Shown: positions 44,469 through 52,475 of the stretch, piece after piece
How positions within the stretch are numbered: position 1 is the stretch's first letter
Layout of the letters: each line of letters opens with the position of its first letter
Assembly: GCA_963847595.1 (NCBI GenBank)
Contig: CAWKAJ010000002.1
Span: 1,674,001-1,738,000, forward strand
Direction of reading: 5' to 3'
From: JACWAE01 sp963847595
GTDB taxonomy: Bacteria; Chloroflexota; Dehalococcoidia; SZUA-161
DNA: 64,000 bases
Made by a program: the position numbers and the translations under genes
Notes under the pieces: model-generated
The model's input: only the letters and a program-made list of their open reading frames with translations
What the model was told of the DNA's origin: nothing
Database searches by the model: none

Positions 44469-45170
44469 TTAGAAGACGTTAAGCAGCCACTCTCCCAGGG
44501 CTTTCTTGCCCACAATCTCCTGTTTGTGATACCAGCTTCTGACAATGTCGGCGACCCCCTTCGGGGTGTCACAGACCCGGAGCAGGTCGAGGTCCTCCGG
44601 GGAGATGTATCCTTGAGCTAAAGTGTAGCTCTGCAACCAGTCCAGGAAGCCCTTCCAGTAAGCGCTGCTGAACAGTATCACGGGGAAGGGCCTTATTTTG
44701 TGAGTCTGCATCAGGGTCAGGACTTCCGTCAGCTCGTCCAGTGTCCCCAGGCCGCCGGGCATTATCACAAAAGCCAAAGCGTATTTGACCAGCATCACCT
44801 TGCGTACGAAGAAGTGATGGAAGGTTATGGACTTATTAGTATATTCATTGCAGAACTGTTCCTCGGGCAGTTCGATATTGAGGCCGACCGACTTGGCCCC
44901 AGCGCTGAGAGCACCTTTGTTGGCCGCTTCCATAATGCCGGGGCCGCCTCCGGTTATGACGGTGAAGCCCAGCTTGCCAAGGCGGCGGGCGATTTCCTCT
45001 GTCTTGACATAAAGCTCATCGCCCGGCTTCACCCGGGCCGAGCCGTATATGGTCACCGCTGGTTCCACACTGGTGAGCGTGTCGAAACCCTCCACCAACT
45101 CTCCGATGATGCGGAACATGCGCCAGGACTCTTCTTTGGCTAATTCGTTTATCTCATATCCCTGTTCCAT
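44469..45170 (-). CDS. LOG family protein (TIGR00730-like)
   Basis: 233 residues with the Rossmann-type LOG motifs GGGPGIMEAANKGA and PGGLGTLDELTEVLT. The PGGxGTxxE motif marks cytokinin riboside 5'-monophosphate phosphoribohydrolases and related nucleotide-cleaving enzymes. N-terminal extension of about 45 residues. A second Rossmann protein of the wider SLOG superfamily lies at 49567. Confidence 0.9.
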   Translation of the reverse strand: MEQGYEINELAKEESWRMFRIIGELVEGFDTLTSVEPAVTIYGSARVKPGDELYVKTEEIARRLGKLGFTVITGGGPGIMEAANKGALSAGAKSVGLNIELPEEQFCNEYTNKSITFHHFFVRKVMLVKYALAFVIMPGGLGTLDELTEVLTLMQTHKIRPFPVILFSSAYWKGFLDWLQSYTLAQGYISPEDLDLLRVCDTPKGVADIVRSWYHKQEIVGKKALGEWLLNVF

Positions 45171-45373
45171 ATTGCCCTCCAGTAACCAGATAATACCACA
45201 TCGGGAGACAAAACTGCCAGGATTCGCAGGGACGTTCGAGATTCGTAGGTGCGGTGAATTATTATCAAGTTACGTTATCTTGACTCGGATGACGATGTCA
45301 TCTAGGATTGCAGGTGGTACTTTAGTATGGGTACTATGGTTTTGCCGACTCAGTACGATAGGGTTAGTGCACG

Positions 45374-45712
45374 ATGAAAGCAACGATTAGCCACCTCGAT
45401 GTCCTGGAAGATACCCTGTGGGAGGGCGAAGCCCTCAGTGCCTCTCGCGAAGGCAAGAAGGGTGCGCTGGTTATCCGGGGAAGCAAGGTTAACAGCAATG
45501 CCTTAACCGCAGTCGTCACCAGCATGGTAGGAAGGCACCAGCTCACAGTCGAAATCGAGGGCAATGAAACGGGTTGTCTGGTGTGGCGGGGTCAGGTGGG
45601 CAGCGCAGAATTTCATACGTTCGGGCCGGACCAATTGGAATGTTCCCTGGTCATGCTATTGGACGACTGGTTCAGTATTGTCCACAAGTTCACCAAGTTC
45701 TCCTCTTCTTAA
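45374..45712 (+). CDS. hypothetical protein
   Basis: 112 residues, not recognised. The composition is that of a compact soluble protein with alternating beta-like segments (MKATISHLDVLEDTLWEGEAL, GALVIRGSKV, HQLTVEIEG, CLVWRGQVGS). No membrane segment or metal motif. It converges with the thymidylate synthase gene (10-nt gap). No good Shine-Dalgarno sequence precedes its ATG. Confidence 0.6.
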   Translation: MKATISHLDVLEDTLWEGEALSASREGKKGALVIRGSKVNSNALTAVVTSMVGRHQLTVEIEGNETGCLVWRGQVGSAEFHTFGPDQLECSLVMLLDDWFSIVHKFTKFSSS

Positions 45713-45722
45713 ATGGCGCGCT

Positions 45723-46379
45723 CTAAGCTCCCTCCAGCCGCGCCGCAACTTTGGCCAGCTCCCAGGTGTAGTCATATAAATGCAGCCCCTTGCTTAAAGC
45801 TATCATCTCTCCGTCCTCCACGCCTATCTCGCTGGCCACGTATTCCTTGAGAAGCTGCATACCCGCCAGGTTCGAGGGGAACCCCGCCCACAGGTCCCAC
45901 GACCTGAAGTATGCTATGAAGTGCAATTTCCCGTTCATGACCCTGGTGTCTATGCCTCTCAAGCAGGGCGGGTCGGAAAGCTTGATGGATTCCCTGCTGC
46001 CCACTGCCATAAACCCCTGATTGGTGTTGTAGCCGCCCTCTTTGTATATCCTGATCAGCTCCGGTATCTGGTCTGCCAGGTCCTCGCCGTAGGTGTACTG
46101 CTCCTTGTCAGCCTTCAGGGAGGTCATCAGGTACTGGAGGTAGTTCTCCACATATTCCATGGATGAAGGAGGCGGCACTCCCTGCGGCACGTCCGGAACT
46201 AGTGGCCGATTGCCCGGGTGTTTCACCTGGACAACGATGAAATCCAGCTCTTTTCTTTTATGCCCGACATTGCTGCCCCTGTCGATGGTATACTCGCGTC
46301 CATGTGTAAGCGTCTTGCGCAGGCAGAGGAACCAGGCCTCGGGCAGGTCTCTGGCTTCTACGGTTTCGATTCGCATCAC
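45723..46379 (-). CDS. thyA: thymidylate synthase, archaeal-type (short ThyA homologue)
   Basis: 218 residues, shorter than bacterial ThyA (about 264) and closer to the methanogen type. Catalytic Cys139 is in DPPCLRGIDTRV, corresponding to PPCHxxYQFYV; FRSWDLWAGFPSNLAG corresponds to QRSCDVFLGLPFNIA, with the Arg, Ser, Asp and Asn preserved. It would methylate dUMP (or a related pyrimidine nucleotide) using a reduced folate. It follows an ArsA-type ATPase gene by 27 nt and is probably co-transcribed with it. dCMP hydroxymethylase activity is an alternative for this superfamily. Confidence 0.82.
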   Translation of the reverse strand: MMRIETVEARDLPEAWFLCLRKTLTHGREYTIDRGSNVGHKRKELDFIVVQVKHPGNRPLVPDVPQGVPPPSSMEYVENYLQYLMTSLKADKEQYTYGEDLADQIPELIRIYKEGGYNTNQGFMAVGSRESIKLSDPPCLRGIDTRVMNGKLHFIAYFRSWDLWAGFPSNLAGMQLLKEYVASEIGVEDGEMIALSKGLHLYDYTWELAKVAARLEGA

Positions 46380-46406
46380 AGGACCACCTTGACTACAACA
46401 AGCTGG

Positions 46407-47330
46407 CTAGGGGAACAGTACCTTCTCGACCTCTTTCAGCCTCTCCCAGCCCCGAAGTTCATAGGGAAACAGGGGCACTTCGACTATCGGTATGTCCCTG
46501 TACTTGTCATAGATAATGTCGAGGTACTTCTTTTGCTGCGCGGCCTTCGTTTTCAGGAACTCCGAGTCGTCCACCTTTATCACGTTATTGATTATCAACT
46601 GTTCTACCCTGAGGCCGTACCTGCACAACTGAAAGAAAACGCTCTCCAGTTGCTCTACCGCGAGGGCCTCGGGTATGGTGACCAGCACGAACTTCACCTT
46701 GTTCCGCAGGAAATCCATCTCATCGGCGGATAGCTTTTGCCATCTGCTGACGATATTCAGTATCGGCTCTTTGCTGATATTGGCGACCTTCAACCTGGTG
46801 TAAATCCGCGGAGCCAGTTTCAGATGCTCCACCAGCATGGCCGGCGTTTGAAGTAAGGTGAGCGTTTGACCCAGCGGCGCCGTATCCCAGATGATGTTGC
46901 CCCAGTCATCCTTCAGACTCAGTTCCCTGATGTAGTCGACCATGAACTCATCGCTGAGCCCGGGCAGGATGGATGTGGTGAATTCCACGAATTGCGGATA
47001 GTCGATGGCTACGAAGGTGGAAAAGACGTCGTAAACCTCTTTGCCGAACTTCTCGTCCCACATCTCCTCGACCTCGTCGGTGCCGAGTTCATTGATGTAC
47101 AGAGAACCTTTAACCATCTGGGGTTTTTCAAATAGTGGCCTGGCGAAGATATGCGACAGCGAGGGGGTGGCATCGGTCGAGATAGCCAGGGTTTTCTGCC
47201 CTGAGGAGGCGAAGTGGAGGGCGGTTGCCGCAGCGCAGGTCGTCTTGCCCACGCCGCCCTTCCCCGAGAACATAGTGACGCTCGCCTTTGAAGAAGCAGA
47301 GTTACTCTTAGTATCGGCCATTACACTCAC
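46407..47330 (-). CDS. ArsA/Get3-type ATPase
   Basis: 307 residues. Deviant Walker A SGKGGVGKTT near residue 22-31, switch region STDATPSLSHIF (STDPAHNL-like), DTAPLGQTLTLLQ (DTAPTGHTLRLL-like) with the arsenite/Get3 signature. There is only one ATPase domain, as in Get3 and bacterial single-domain ArsA. No arsenite transport or regulator genes are nearby, so an arsenic role is not supported; a chaperone or membrane-insertion role is equally possible. Confidence 0.88.
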   Translation of the reverse strand: MSVMADTKSNSASSKASVTMFSGKGGVGKTTCAAATALHFASSGQKTLAISTDATPSLSHIFARPLFEKPQMVKGSLYINELGTDEVEEMWDEKFGKEVYDVFSTFVAIDYPQFVEFTTSILPGLSDEFMVDYIRELSLKDDWGNIIWDTAPLGQTLTLLQTPAMLVEHLKLAPRIYTRLKVANISKEPILNIVSRWQKLSADEMDFLRNKVKFVLVTIPEALAVEQLESVFFQLCRYGLRVEQLIINNVIKVDDSEFLKTKAAQQKKYLDIIYDKYRDIPIVEVPLFPYELRGWERLKEVEKVLFP

Positions 47331-47472
47331 CTGTCAGAGTCCGCCTCTATTCTACACTATAACATCGTCGGCAGAAAGGCGAACCGGAGTCTGTGGTGCA
47401 GGCCGAAAGGGTGATTTTTGAGGCAAAAGTTTGAGGCTTAGCGATTCCGAGCTGTCCTGGTGAGCCGGTTCT

Positions 47473-49323
47473 TTAGAGTGGCGTAGCCCGCGTTCTGGGC
47501 AGCACAATTCTCCAGATAACCAGGCCCAGCAAGACTATCCCTGAGCCTATCATGGAGTAAATGGCCATCCACTCTATCCCTGAGGCGAAGGTGCCGGCGA
47601 CATTGCGAATAACCTCGTTGCCCTTTTCAGCCATTACGGCTGCTACGCCCTGGTACTCCGAAGGGTGGAAAACGGGCGTTAGCCTCGGCTCGGCAACATG
47701 GGAGTATGTCACCGTCACGGCTATGTAGATAGCCAGAGATGTAACGAACAGCACCCCGAGCCCCCAGAATGCCCTGCTTGTCCAGTTACGGCCGCACAGC
47801 AGAGCGATGAGCACAAGGAAGGCGAAAGGTATCAGCCAGATAGCCCAGAGCCAGGTTCGGGCAGTGTTTATCCTATGTCGGGCTGTATCAAGATTATTCA
47901 GGTCTGCATCTGTTTTTGCGATTTTATCTCTAAGGTCGGCCTGGGTTATGGTGTAGCCGTTCTTTATCCTGTTGCGTGCATCGTTAAGCGTCTGCTGCTC
48001 GTCGCTGCTTAGCTTGTTCACCACATCGCTGTCGCTGAATGTCCAGCCGGTGGCAACCCAGTTGCGGGCTTTGTCTATGAAATCAGCGTTGTCCGCGCCC
48101 AGCGATTGCCGGAGGTCGGCATAGGTATATACCCACTGGTTCGGGAGCGAGTTTCCCACTGCCTGCTGTACTGAGTTGGCGACGTTGATGCCCAGCGCTG
48201 TTTTGGCGTCCTGGTAGGATACGCCGGAGGGACGGCAGGAGGGGATGCTGCCCGGCGGTAGAGTCTGTACCATCTGAAGGAACTGCGCCATGCTGCACAC
48301 AGGCAGGCTGTTGAACTGCGCCTCCAGCTTCTGGTCTGCCAGACTCGTCAGGACATTCAGGGCTGCTGCCTTTCTATCCGCCAGGTTGACCGTTATCTGT
48401 ATGGTGTTGGCTTCACCCTTTACATAAGCAGCAATGGCGTTAATGAGATCCCCCAGCCGGGCCTCTACCCACGATTGGGGCAGCACCTGCTTGACGGCCG
48501 AGACGACCTCCGCCTGACTCAAGGTGACCCCGTAACCGAGGTTAACGGACGTGCCGATGTTCTCCAGGACGATGGGCGTTATTATCTCGTCCAGCAGGTA
48601 ATTGTAGGTATCCTGTCCGCTGAGCAGTTCGAGCGCAGCAGCCGCTGTGGGATCGACGCGGTCTCGCAGTGGGATGGTGATGGTGAAGTGGTCGGAATCC
48701 CCGGTCGCGTAAGGCGTCACGGAGTCTATGGCCGCCATAGCCTGCGAGGACACCCAAGCTTCGGGGGCTGCCGCCCTGAGGAAGTTTTCCACCTGCTCTT
48801 TGCTCAGCGTCAGTGAGTAAGGTAGCTTGTCCAGGTTCTCCAGCATCTGGTCAGCAGCGTAGGAGACTACATCGTCGTAGAGCCTGGCGAATGTGTCACC
48901 CTGCAGCATGTCGGTTTTGATTACCTGAGCGCCTGTAGTCACCCTGTCTTTGAGCGCAACACTGTAGGTGAAGCTGTCGGTTTTGCCCAGAAAATAGGGG
49001 ATCATGGTATTCGTTGCTGTTTCGACCTGAGCCTGAAGCCACTCGGGCGGCACTATCTTCCTGGCGGAGGAGACTATCTCATTCTGGATATTCGTTATGT
49101 CGAAGGGTGTCGAAGATGACTGGTCTGTTTGTATCTCGTCCAGCGCCGCAGGCAGGGCCTTATCGTAGACAAAGTTGTACATATCAGCCCGCCGCAGTTG
49201 GTCGTTGTAAAACCCCGGGTTGGCAAACGTGCCGTTTACCTGTGTGAGGACGAGCACCAAGATGAAAATGACAACGAAGATGATGATGAGCGGGATGGCA
49301 AATATCCGTCTAACCCAGATCAT
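47473..49323 (-). CDS. membrane protein with three internal repeats
   Basis: 616 residues, family not recognised. One N-terminal membrane helix (about 8-28), a large presumably extracellular region (30-488), and three C-terminal helices (about 491-510, 518-540, 584-606). The outer region repeats about every 95 residues: VPPEWLQ...VALKDR (91-127), APEAWVS...IPLRDR (187-222), LPQSWVE...VNLADR (281-317), with a weak fourth LPNQWVY near 393. Two Cys (343, 363) could form a disulfide. Possibly an envelope or stress protein; function unknown. Confidence 0.8.
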   Translation of the reverse strand: MIWVRRIFAIPLIIIFVVIFILVLVLTQVNGTFANPGFYNDQLRRADMYNFVYDKALPAALDEIQTDQSSSTPFDITNIQNEIVSSARKIVPPEWLQAQVETATNTMIPYFLGKTDSFTYSVALKDRVTTGAQVIKTDMLQGDTFARLYDDVVSYAADQMLENLDKLPYSLTLSKEQVENFLRAAAPEAWVSSQAMAAIDSVTPYATGDSDHFTITIPLRDRVDPTAAAALELLSGQDTYNYLLDEIITPIVLENIGTSVNLGYGVTLSQAEVVSAVKQVLPQSWVEARLGDLINAIAAYVKGEANTIQITVNLADRKAAALNVLTSLADQKLEAQFNSLPVCSMAQFLQMVQTLPPGSIPSCRPSGVSYQDAKTALGINVANSVQQAVGNSLPNQWVYTYADLRQSLGADNADFIDKARNWVATGWTFSDSDVVNKLSSDEQQTLNDARNRIKNGYTITQADLRDKIAKTDADLNNLDTARHRINTARTWLWAIWLIPFAFLVLIALLCGRNWTSRAFWGLGVLFVTSLAIYIAVTVTYSHVAEPRLTPVFHPSEYQGVAAVMAEKGNEVIRNVAGTFASGIEWMAIYSMIGSGIVLLGLVIWRIVLPRTRATPL

Positions 49324-49421
49324 GGCGGTTCACAGCTTTGCTGATGCTAATCTGCCCCAACATTAGCACACCCGCTATCGGTTATGCAATAGTCACTTCG
49401 ATGGGTTGTCGATAGGAAAAC

Positions 49422-49447
49422 GTAGGGGCGTTCAATTGAACGCCCTA
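49422..49447. repeat. dispersed palindrome, copy 7
   Basis: GTAGGGGC then inner arm GTTCAA/TTGAAC and a right arm GCCCTA that has lost one C. It lies between two divergent genes. Confidence 0.7.
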
Positions 49448-49566
49448 AAAACTCCCGCAGATTGGGGGATTGCGTAACCTAATAGGAATTGCCCTTGGCT
49501 GGACTTGGTGTTATCATTTTGACACTCGAAGGGGACTATTGTTTTGGCAGCGAGGGTGGTGAATCT

Positions 49567-50223
49567 ATGGATGATAAGCAGAAACGAGTTGACCTTTTCC
49601 CCAGGATGACCGTGGGAGTAATGGGGTCGGCAGGCGGGACACTGGACGAAGAAGTGCGCCTGCCGGTGCGTCGCCTGGGCGCTACCATAGCCAGGCGCGG
49701 CTATGTGCTCATAACCGGGGCCTGCCCGGGCATGCCCCATGAGGCTGTCAAGGGGGCCAAGGAGGAGGGCGGGATTGTGGTGGGGGTATCCCCGGCCCTC
49801 AACCTCGAGGAGCATGCCACGAAGTATCACTCACCTACGCGGGGCTACGACGCCATAATCTACACCGGGAGCGGACTCATGGGCCGTGAGGTGGAGAACA
49901 TCAGGAGCTGTGACGTGGTTATCTTCGCCGGGGGACGCTCGGGTACACTCGGCGAGTTCGCCATTGCCTATGACGAAGCGAAGGTGATAGGAGTCCTGGA
50001 AGGCACCGGCGGGGTCACCGAGCATTTGAAGAAAATAATCAGCTTTGTGAAGAAGGATACAGGCGCTGTGGTATGCTATGATGCCGACCCGGAGCGCCTG
50101 CTGGACAAACTGGAGCAGGTTTACCAGGAGCGCATCCTGCCCCGGCACTTGAAGGTCCTGGAGGGACATGACCCCGATGGTGTGCTCGAGCCTGATGTCA
50201 TAGGCCCCGAGCATGTTCATTGA
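49567..50223 (+). CDS. SLOG/TIGR00725-like Rossmann protein
   Basis: 218 residues from the ATG at 49567 (GGTGG upstream); the frame is open 26 codons further but without domain. Motifs: VGVMGSAGG, RGYVLITGACPGMPHEAVKGAKE and FAGGRSGTLGEFAIAYDEAKVIG. It belongs to the SLOG nucleotide-binding superfamily that includes LOG and DprA; whether it is an enzyme or a ligand sensor is unknown. The C-terminal about 60 residues are a separate helical extension. Confidence 0.85.
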   Translation: MDDKQKRVDLFPRMTVGVMGSAGGTLDEEVRLPVRRLGATIARRGYVLITGACPGMPHEAVKGAKEEGGIVVGVSPALNLEEHATKYHSPTRGYDAIIYTGSGLMGREVENIRSCDVVIFAGGRSGTLGEFAIAYDEAKVIGVLEGTGGVTEHLKKIISFVKKDTGAVVCYDADPERLLDKLEQVYQERILPRHLKVLEGHDPDGVLEPDVIGPEHVH

Positions 50224-50253
50224 ACTGTAGTAAGTACTTTTCCCAGCCAGTTG

Positions 50254-51648
50254 CTAATTGAGGATAACCTCGTCCTGATACTTTGGCACCGATACCTGCC
50301 AGCCCGTTCTCTCTTTCACGAAGTTGGCGAAATACTGTGCGACATCGGGCTCACCGTGTGTGACAAAGAGATGCAACGGAGGCCTTTTCAGCCCGGATAG
50401 CCATCTGAACAGCTCGTCCCTGTCGGCGTGGGCCGAAAAGCCGTTTATCTGAACAACTCTCGCCTTGACCGGATACATCTGTCCCAGTATCCTCACCTCT
50501 TTGGCGCCGTCAACAATCTGTCTACCCAATGTACCTGTTGCCTGGTATCCGGCGAAAAGTATCGTGCTCTCCTGTCTGGAGATGTTGTTCACCAGGTGAT
50601 GCTTTATCCTGCCGCCGGTGCACATACCTGAACCGGCTATGATGATGACTGTGCCGCTTATGTGATTTATCACCTTGGACTCATCGGTGGTCCTGGTCAT
50701 TTTCAGCCCGGTGAAATCGAAAGGCGACTTCTTCTCGCGTATAAGCTCGACCATGTCCTCGTCGAGCAGGTCCGGATAACGCTCGAAAACCTCTGTGATG
50801 CTTGTCGCCATAGGGCTATCCAGGAACACCATCAGATGCGGGATGCGGTCCTCGAGGAGCAGTTCGTTAAGATAATACAGTATTTCCTGGGCACGCTCGA
50901 AGGCGAAGCTGGGGATAACTATGTTCCCCCCGCGTTTTCGGGTGGAGTTTATGATCTCGGCAAGCGCCGTCTCTATGCCTTTCTGGTCATCATGCAGCCT
51001 GTCCCCGTACGTGGACTCCACCAGGATGTAGTCTGCCTCCTCGAAGACTGTAGGGTCGTGCAGCATCGGCTTTTCCCACCTGCCCACGTCCCCGGAGAAT
51101 ACCAGTGTCCTTTGCTCTCCGTTCTGGCTTACTTTGACCTTTATCATGGACGAGCCGAGCACGTGGCCCGCATCGTGGAACGTCGCTTCAATGCCCTCGC
51201 CCAACCTAATCGGCTCCTCGTATCCCACGGGCGAGAATCTGGGGAAAGAAGCTGTGGCATCGTTCGCCGTGTAGAGCGGAATCTCGGGATACGGCCCTTT
51301 TCTGCCCTCGCGCTCATGTCTTTTTCGCTTGAACTCCGCGTCCTGCTCCTGCAGGTGGGCAGCATCGAGCAGGATAATTTGAGCGATATCGTATGTGGCG
51401 TGCGTGCAGTATATCTTGCCTGTGAAACCTTCTCGAACCAGCTTGGGCAGCAGGCCGGAGTGGTCGAGATGGGCATGGGATAGGAGCACAGCATCTATGG
51501 TATGGGGAGGGACAGGAAAGGGGTCCCAGTTCCTTGCCAGCAGTTCCCTTTCCTGGTAAAGACCGCAGTCCACCAGAAGCCTGACGCCATTGGCTTCCAC
51601 AAAATATGCCGAGCCGGTCACGTTCTGGGCTGCGCCCAGGAAATTCAC
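50254..51648 (-). CDS. beta-CASP metallo-beta-lactamase RNA nuclease
   Basis: 464 residues. Metallo-beta-lactamase motif SHAHLDHSG (about 55-63), further His ligand in HDAGHVLGSSM, Asp in FSGDVGRW; the beta-CASP insertion (ILVESTYGDR...) and C-terminal RNA-specificity (RMMBL) domain with GFSAHADRDELFRW and FVTHGEP. This is the CPSF/Int11-like bacterial group with endo- or exoribonuclease activity. The gene follows marC on the same strand by 47 nt. Confidence 0.93.
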   Translation of the reverse strand: MNFLGAAQNVTGSAYFVEANGVRLLVDCGLYQERELLARNWDPFPVPPHTIDAVLLSHAHLDHSGLLPKLVREGFTGKIYCTHATYDIAQIILLDAAHLQEQDAEFKRKRHEREGRKGPYPEIPLYTANDATASFPRFSPVGYEEPIRLGEGIEATFHDAGHVLGSSMIKVKVSQNGEQRTLVFSGDVGRWEKPMLHDPTVFEEADYILVESTYGDRLHDDQKGIETALAEIINSTRKRGGNIVIPSFAFERAQEILYYLNELLLEDRIPHLMVFLDSPMATSITEVFERYPDLLDEDMVELIREKKSPFDFTGLKMTRTTDESKVINHISGTVIIIAGSGMCTGGRIKHHLVNNISRQESTILFAGYQATGTLGRQIVDGAKEVRILGQMYPVKARVVQINGFSAHADRDELFRWLSGLKRPPLHLFVTHGEPDVAQYFANFVKERTGWQVSVPKYQDEVILN

Positions 51649-51695
51649 CTTAATTCGAATGCTTGCGCCTCTTGTTGTTGTGAATCAGGATAGCC

Positions 51696-52325
51696 TTAGG
51701 CTGCAAGGTGGAGAGCGCCGAGTATTTCCAGGCCCTTAATCACCATGCTCACTGCGATAGCTGCGAGCAATAGACTGAATACTCTGGAGACCGCCTTGAT
51801 TCCGCCCTGCCCCAGGAAGCCCGCAATCCAGTTGCCTGCCATGCAGATTATCCAGGCAATGAATAGATTTAGAGCAAAAGAGATCAAAACCATGTAGAGT
51901 GGGAACGCTGTCTGCTCGGGAGATGCCTGCTGCTTCACCAGCAGCAGCAGGGTGGTTATGGTGGCTGGCCCTACGGTTAGAGGTGTACCGATGGGGACGA
52001 CACCCAGCAATTCACGTTTGTCCTCTGCGGCCGATTCTACCATATGCCCTGTTATCATATATCTGATGGAGAGGGCCAACAGGATAAGTCCTCCGGCAAT
52101 GGCGAAAGAGCCGAAGGAGATGCCCATTGCATTTAGAATGAGTTGGCCCAGGAACAAAAAGGCGAGGCCGACTATAGCGGCTGTGGTGATAGCGATATTG
52201 ATCATCCGGAAGCGCTCATGGCTCGTCATCCCTTCGCTCGCCGAGATGACAAAAGGCAGATTGCCGATAGCATCGATGACGATGAACAGGGGCACGAACG
52301 TCAAGACAAAGTTATGCGCTGACAC
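51696..52325 (-). CDS. MarC family integral membrane protein
   Basis: 209 residues, six predicted membrane helices. Family signatures are seen: LFIVIDAIGNLPFVI near the N-terminus and VVPIGTPLTVGPATITTLLLLV in the middle. MarC proteins were once tied to multiple antibiotic resistance but have no proven transport function. Confidence 0.93.
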   Translation of the reverse strand: MSAHNFVLTFVPLFIVIDAIGNLPFVISASEGMTSHERFRMINIAITTAAIVGLAFLFLGQLILNAMGISFGSFAIAGGLILLALSIRYMITGHMVESAAEDKRELLGVVPIGTPLTVGPATITTLLLLVKQQASPEQTAFPLYMVLISFALNLFIAWIICMAGNWIAGFLGQGGIKAVSRVFSLLLAAIAVSMVIKGLEILGALHLAA

Positions 52326-52424
52326 TAGATTTTCACCTTATTTTGAAATGGCCTGAACTAGCCTTCGATGGTAAAGCAATCGCAATGGATTGTCAACGAC
52401 CGCGTTGTAGGTGTCCCTCATGTT

Positions 52425-52475
52425 ACCCTGAGTGAAACGAAGGGTCTCTTGGATTCTTCGCTTCGCTCAGAATGA
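52425..52475. repeat. dispersed inverted repeat (CCTGAG...CTCAG type)
   Basis: CCTGAGTGAAACGAAG (52428-52443 region) pairs imperfectly with CTTCGCTTCGCTCAG (52456-52470) and ends CAGAATGAC. It resembles the last unit of the composite cluster near 32200-32231. It marks the left edge of the recombinase island and overlaps the end of its gene. Confidence 0.6.
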
